Shown here: piece by piece, positions 60,144 through 64,000 of the stretch
How the letters are laid out: each line of letters begins with the position of its first letter
Position numbering within the stretch: the stretch's first letter is position 1
Source: Couchioplanes azureus
GTDB taxonomy: Bacteria > Actinomycetota > Actinomycetes > Mycobacteriales > Micromonosporaceae
Assembly (NCBI RefSeq): GCF_014648355.1
Contig: NZ_BMQY01000004.1
Location: 643,571 to 707,570 of the forward strand
Direction: 5' to 3'
Length of the DNA: 64,000 nucleotides
Notes under the pieces: model-generated
Database searches by the model: none
The model's input: only the letters and a program-made list of their open reading frames with translations
What the model was told of the DNA's origin: nothing
Translations under genes and position numbers: made by a program

Positions 60144-62778
60144 CTCGGCCGCCCAGCAGGTCGTCGAGGTCCGTGCCGCGCTGTCGCACGCGCTGGGTGT
60201 CGCCGAGGCGGCGTGGGAGGCGGCGCGCAAGGAGCACGACGCGGCGGTCACCCGGCGGGCCCGGATCGCCGACGCGGCCCGCGAGCGCCGCAAGCGCCTC
60301 GCCCACGAGCGGGACAAGCGGCTGCGGGAGATCGACGAGCAGCGCGAGCGCGAGCTGGCCGAGCTGGCCGGCGCGGCCGCCGAGACCGCGCGGCTCGCCG
60401 CGCCCGGCGCGGCGGGGCTGCCGTGGCCGCGCTGGCGGGCCACCCCGGCCGGCTCGCCCGCGCCCGCACCGCAGCTGCGGGTGGGGCGCCTGCTGCTGCC
60501 GTACGACGACGAGGTGCCCGCCCTGGTGCCGCTGCTGGACCACGGCCACGTCGTGGTCCGCGGCCACGACGCCACCGGCGACGACGTGGTGGCCGGGCTG
60601 CTGCTGCGCGCGCTCGGTGGCGCCGAGCCGGGCCGGATCACCCTCACCGGGTACGACCCCGAGCAGCTCGGCGGCGGGCTGGCCGGCTTCGCCCCGCTGG
60701 CCCCGGCCGGCGTGCTGCGCTTCGTCGGGCCCGGCGGGCTCGGCGCGCTGCTCGACGAGCTGGTCGACCACGTACGCCGGATCAACGAGACGGTGCTGGC
60801 CGGCGAGCACTCCTCGCTGCGCGAACTGGCGGCCGCGACGGGTCGCCGGCCCGAGCCGTGGCGGGTCGCCATCCTGCTCGGCGGCGGCCGGCCGGACGAG
60901 CTGTCCCGGCACGAGCGCGGCCAGCTGGACCGGATCCTGCGCACCGGCGCGGCGTGCGGCGTCCACCTGATCGTGCGCGACCTGCCCGTCACCGACGGCC
61001 CGGGCATCGAGACCATCGACGCGGTGCCCGGCGACGAGGCGCGCCTGAGCGGCACCGGGGACCTGAGCGTCCGGCTCGACCCCGGGCCGCCCCCGGCGGT
61101 GGTCACCCGCACCTGCCGGCAGATCGCCGACGCGGTCGCGGCCGGACCCGCGCCGGTCGCCCTGGACAGCCTGCTGCCCGAGCGCGAGTGGCAGGAGAGC
61201 TCGGCGCGGGCGCTGACCGCGCCGCTCGGCGACAGTCCCCAGGGCGCCCCGGTGCACGTGACGCTCTCCGACTATCCGCCGCACGCGCTGATCGCCGGAC
61301 CCTCGGGCACCGGCAAGACCAACCTGATCTACGCGTGGATGGGTGCTCTCGCGGCCCGCTACTCCCCCGCCGAGCTGGCGTTCTATCTGCTGGACTTCAA
61401 GGAGGGCGTGTCCTTCGCCCGGTTCGCGCCGGGCCGGCGCGACCCGAGCTGGCTGCCGCACGTCCGCCTGGTCGGCGTCAACGTCAACACCGACCGCGAG
61501 TTCGGCCTGGCCCTGCTGCGCTTTCTCGGCGCCGAGCTGCGCAGCCGGGCCGACGCCGCCAAGCGCCACGAGGTCACCAACCTGGCGGAGCTGCGCGCCG
61601 AGGACCCCGCGGGGGCGTGGCCACGCATCGTGGCGGTCGTCGACGAGTTCCAGGTGCTGCTGGCCGGCCGGGACGCGGTCGCCGCCGAGGCCGTGGAGCT
61701 GCTCGAGGACCTCGCGCGCCGGGGCCGTTCCCAGGGCATCCACCTGGTGCTGGCCAGCCAGGACGTGTCGGGCATCGAGGCGCTGTGGGGCCGCCCCGCG
61801 CTGGTGGCGCAGTTCTCCCTGCGGATCGCCCTGCCCCGGGCGCGCCGGGTGCTGGCCGAACAGAACACCGCCGCGGACGTCCTGCCGCGCTACCACGCGG
61901 TGGTGAACGCCGACTCCGGCGCGACGGAGGCCAACCGGGTGGTCCGGGTGCCGGACGCCGGCGACCGGGAGCGCTGGAGCGACCTGCAGCACCGGTTGTG
62001 GCGGCGGCGCCCGCAGGAGCTGCCCCCGCCCCGGCTCTTCGACGGCGACGCGATCCCGCGCCTCGACGACAGCCCGGACTTCCGCGCCTTCGCGGCGGGG
62101 CCGCACGCCGCGCCGGTGGTGCTGCTCGGCGAGACCATCGACGTCGAGGCGCGTTCCGCGCGGACGGTGCTGCGCCGCGCGCCGGGCCGCAACATCGCGA
62201 TCATGGGTACCCGGGTGGACGAGGCCTGCGCGATCCTGCACACCGCGGCACGCTCGCTGGCCGCGCAGTTCGCGCCGGGAGCGGCCCAGTTCGCGGTGGC
62301 CTGCCTGGACGCCGACGCGCACGCCGCGGTCGAGGCGCTGCGCGGCGTCCTGCCGGCCGACACCGGCTACTACGACGGCGACACGGTGGGATTCCTGCTC
62401 GAGGACGCGGCGTCGCGCGCCGCCGAGGGCACCGCCGGCGACCGCCCGCTGCACCTGCTGCTCTACGCGGTCGACGCCGCGCCGCCGGCCGCCCAGGAGC
62501 TGCTGCGCCGGATCCTGCGCCAGGGGCCGGAGCGGCGCGTGCACGTGCTCGGCTGGTGGCGCGGGGCGTCGCTGCTGCGTGACACGCTGGGCGGGCAGGC
62601 ATCCCGTACGGACGTGATCGGCACCTGGGTGGCGCTGGACGTGCACGGCAGCGAACTGGCGCCGTACTACCCCGGGCACGGCTCGCCGGTCTGGTACCCG
62701 AGACCGTGGCGGGCGCTGCACTTCGACCGCTCGGTGCACCGTGGCGCCGAGGTCATCATCCCCTATGGACCCTCATGA
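60136..62778 (+). CDS. FtsK/SpoIIIE-type ATPase with N-terminal coiled coil and three FtsK-like modules
   Basis: 880 residues. A charged coiled coil runs from about 20 to 85. Module 1 (about 110-330) looks like a degenerate FtsK fold lacking a P-loop (RVAILLGGGRPDEL). Module 2 is the active one: Walker A GPSGTGKT at 388-395, Walker B IVAVVDEFQ at 498-506 (Asp503-Glu504), and RGRSQGIHLVLASQD as the motif III/sensor strand. Module 3 (about 660-880) has GRNIAIMGTRVDEACAIL, an altered P-loop without Gly-Lys-Thr. This one-active-plus-two-degenerate plan is reminiscent of EccC of type VII secretion. The ATG at 60136 is preferred to GTG 60127. Export or DNA pumping is inferred, not shown. Confidence 0.88.
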   Translation: MPDSAAQQVVEVRAALSHALGVAEAAWEAARKEHDAAVTRRARIADAARERRKRLAHERDKRLREIDEQRERELAELAGAAAETARLAAPGAAGLPWPRWRATPAGSPAPAPQLRVGRLLLPYDDEVPALVPLLDHGHVVVRGHDATGDDVVAGLLLRALGGAEPGRITLTGYDPEQLGGGLAGFAPLAPAGVLRFVGPGGLGALLDELVDHVRRINETVLAGEHSSLRELAAATGRRPEPWRVAILLGGGRPDELSRHERGQLDRILRTGAACGVHLIVRDLPVTDGPGIETIDAVPGDEARLSGTGDLSVRLDPGPPPAVVTRTCRQIADAVAAGPAPVALDSLLPEREWQESSARALTAPLGDSPQGAPVHVTLSDYPPHALIAGPSGTGKTNLIYAWMGALAARYSPAELAFYLLDFKEGVSFARFAPGRRDPSWLPHVRLVGVNVNTDREFGLALLRFLGAELRSRADAAKRHEVTNLAELRAEDPAGAWPRIVAVVDEFQVLLAGRDAVAAEAVELLEDLARRGRSQGIHLVLASQDVSGIEALWGRPALVAQFSLRIALPRARRVLAEQNTAADVLPRYHAVVNADSGATEANRVVRVPDAGDRERWSDLQHRLWRRRPQELPPPRLFDGDAIPRLDDSPDFRAFAAGPHAAPVVLLGETIDVEARSARTVLRRAPGRNIAIMGTRVDEACAILHTAARSLAAQFAPGAAQFAVACLDADAHAAVEALRGVLPADTGYYDGDTVGFLLEDAASRAAEGTAGDRPLHLLLYAVDAAPPAAQELLRRILRQGPERRVHVLGWWRGASLLRDTLGGQASRTDVIGTWVALDVHGSELAPYYPGHGSPVWYPRPWRALHFDRSVHRGAEVIIPYGPS

Positions 62779-63482
62779 CCGCTCCCGACCACGACGGCGT
62801 GCTCGAGCGCCGCACGCCCGACTATCGCAGCGTGATCCGCAAGCTGACCAACCTCGACGAGGAGGCGGCGGCGCACCGCGCCGAGGCGCGGACCTGGCAC
62901 GACACCCGCGCGCAGGAGGCCGACGAGGCGGTGCGCCAGGCCGACCGGCGGGTCCTTCAGGCACAGGCGGCCGTCCGGGCGGCGCAGCGCGGCCTCGAGG
63001 AGGTGGACGCCCGGGCCGCCGTCCTGTGGGCCGAGTTCTCGCACCGGGCCGGCCGCGTGGCGGAGCGCTTCGCCCGGGCGCCGCAGCCGGCGATCCCCCG
63101 GCAGCGGGACCGCGACGCCGAGGACTACCTGCGGGAGGCGGCGACGGCCGCGGCGTGGACACCGCCGGCCAAGCCGCTGAAGGGCGCCACCTTCCTGTAC
63201 GCGGGGCTCGGCGCCCTGGGCGGGGCGGTCGGGCTCGCGGCGTGGTCGCTGCTGCGCTGGGCGGGCCGCGAGGGCGGCGGCGACCTGGCCGTGGGGCTGC
63301 CGGTGGTGGCGTTGATCGTGGCGCTGCTCGGCCCGATCCTGGCGGTCGTCGCGGCCAAGCGGGTCGCGGACCGCGGCGCCACCCCGCTCGACGCCTCGGC
63401 CGTGACGACGGTCCTGATCGCCGCCCTGGTCACGGCCGGCGTCATCCTCGCGGCCGTGCGCGCCAACGCGGGCGGCGGCTGA
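62775..63482 (+). CDS. coiled-coil membrane protein of the FtsK operon
   Basis: 235 residues. Residues 10-90 form a coiled coil (ARTWHDTRAQEADEAVRQAD). Residues about 140-235 hold three membrane helices (LYAGLGALGGAVGLAAW, AVGLPVVALIVALLGPILAV, VTTVLIAALVTAGVILAAV). The ATG start overlaps the ATPase stop as ATGA. Family unknown; it may anchor the ATPase to the membrane. Confidence 0.78.
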   Translation: MTAPDHDGVLERRTPDYRSVIRKLTNLDEEAAAHRAEARTWHDTRAQEADEAVRQADRRVLQAQAAVRAAQRGLEEVDARAAVLWAEFSHRAGRVAERFARAPQPAIPRQRDRDAEDYLREAATAAAWTPPAKPLKGATFLYAGLGALGGAVGLAAWSLLRWAGREGGGDLAVGLPVVALIVALLGPILAVVAAKRVADRGATPLDASAVTTVLIAALVTAGVILAAVRANAGGG

Positions 63483-63495
63483 CCGCCGCCCGCGA

Positions 63496-64000
63496 TCAGG
63501 CCGGGACCAGGACGGCCTCGCGCAGCAGGCGGCGGGCCAGGACCAGGCGGTCGGCGTCGTCGTCGAGGCCGGGCAGGTCACCCACCCGGTGGGTCCGGCC
63601 GTCGAGCGCCGTCCGTACGGCCGGGGCACAGTACGCCGGAAGGCGCAGCGTCCGCCCGGCCAGCCGCAGCACCACATGTTCCGGGCCGTCCTCGCCCAGG
63701 TCCCAGCGCAGCCCCTCGCGGGCCGTGACCCGGTCGCCGGGGCCGAGGCCCTCGGCGTAGGCCAGCTGGGCCAGCGGTCGCACCGGCGCCGGGCGCTTCG
63801 CGGGCCACGCCCGCCGGCGCAGCCGCTCGGCGATCTCGGCCGGGTCGGCGGTGAGCAGCCACTCCCGCAGCACGGCGACCGTCTCGGTGAGCTCGGGGGC
63901 GAGCTCGCCGGGGTCCGCCACGTCCATCCTGTACGGCAGCGTCGCGCGCAGCCGCTGGTCCTGGGCCGCGAGGCCGAGCAGTTCCTCGACGATCGCGTAG
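63496..64000 (-). CDS. cupin/JmjC-type hydroxylase, C-terminal part (5' end beyond window)
   Basis: The frame stays open to the right edge. The visible 167 residues include ADPAEIAERLRRRAWPAKRP, a strand-rich domain (HVVLRLAGRTLRLPAY) and LVLARRLLREAVLV. This matches the helical plus winged-helix C-terminus of ribosomal-oxygenase-like Cupin_4 proteins (YcfD/RoxA type). The iron-binding HxD...H region would lie beyond the window. An internal ATG at 63927 would give a shorter protein, but the upstream frame is clearly coding-like (LLGLAAQDQRLRATLPYRM). Confidence 0.65.
   Translation of the reverse strand, partial: YAIVEELLGLAAQDQRLRATLPYRMDVADPGELAPELTETVAVLREWLLTADPAEIAERLRRRAWPAKRPAPVRPLAQLAYAEGLGPGDRVTAREGLRWDLGEDGPEHVVLRLAGRTLRLPAYCAPAVRTALDGRTHRVGDLPGLDDDADRLVLARRLLREAVLVPA

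Overview
The window is very GC-rich, gene-dense actinobacterial DNA. A complete Pup-proteasome gene set (pup, prcB, prcA, dop, mpa/ARC, pafA, pafB, pafC), the mycothiol gene mshC, F420-type and WYL proteins and several actinobacteria-only DUF families point to a spore-forming actinomycete. A Micromonosporaceae member such as Actinoplanes is my best guess. That is inference from gene content, since no rRNA is present.

Region 1 (1-7907) is an iron-regulated hydroxamate siderophore locus. It has an EntF-like NRPS (cut by the left edge), a siderophore-binding lipoprotein and an ornithine/lysine N-monooxygenase on the minus strand, and a formyltransferase diverging on the plus strand. IdeR/DmdR1-type iron boxes lie between the two arms.

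Region 2 (8091-20758) is the conserved actinobacterial block helY, dagK-like, tatC, tatA, pafC, pafB, pafA, with a CheY protein, a HAD phosphatase, a DUF3866 protein and an O-methyltransferase.

Region 3 (20829-27320) lies between pafA and prcA. It holds an NAD-dependent epimerase, an unrecognised 416-residue protein and a tightly coupled three-gene operon: a TRYPCO1 (CU044_2847-type) protein, a trypsin-P-loop NTPase-TPR protein and a NUDIX hydrolase. This is the best candidate for a conflict or defence-type signalling system.

Region 4 (27505-36568) continues the proteasome locus with prcA, prcB, pup, dop, mpa/ARC, a ferredoxin, a DUF5998 protein, trmI and an M50 protease. A truncated endonuclease VII-like reading frame sits between pup and prcB and reads in frame into prcB.

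Region 5 (36645-58212) is mixed housekeeping: a RecB-family nuclease, regulators (NarL, ArsR, GntR, LysR), hydrolases, a CDP-alcohol phosphatidyltransferase, a degenerate HPRT-like protein and PAC2. It also carries the conserved mshC/SCO1664-like/DUF3090/histidine-phosphatase/F420-oxidoreductase run, an M20 peptidase and a hemerythrin-like protein. Short-period GC-rich tandem repeats occupy several intergenic gaps.

Region 6 (58417-63482) is a NYN/PIN-like protein followed by a coupled four-gene operon: a small helical protein, a Gly-rich helical protein, a multi-module FtsK/SpoIIIE-type ATPase and a coiled-coil membrane protein. It resembles a secretion or conflict apparatus but lacks recognisable ESX partners. 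The right edge cuts a probable JmjC-type cupin hydroxylase.

No tRNA, rRNA, CRISPR array, transposase or phage gene was recognised.
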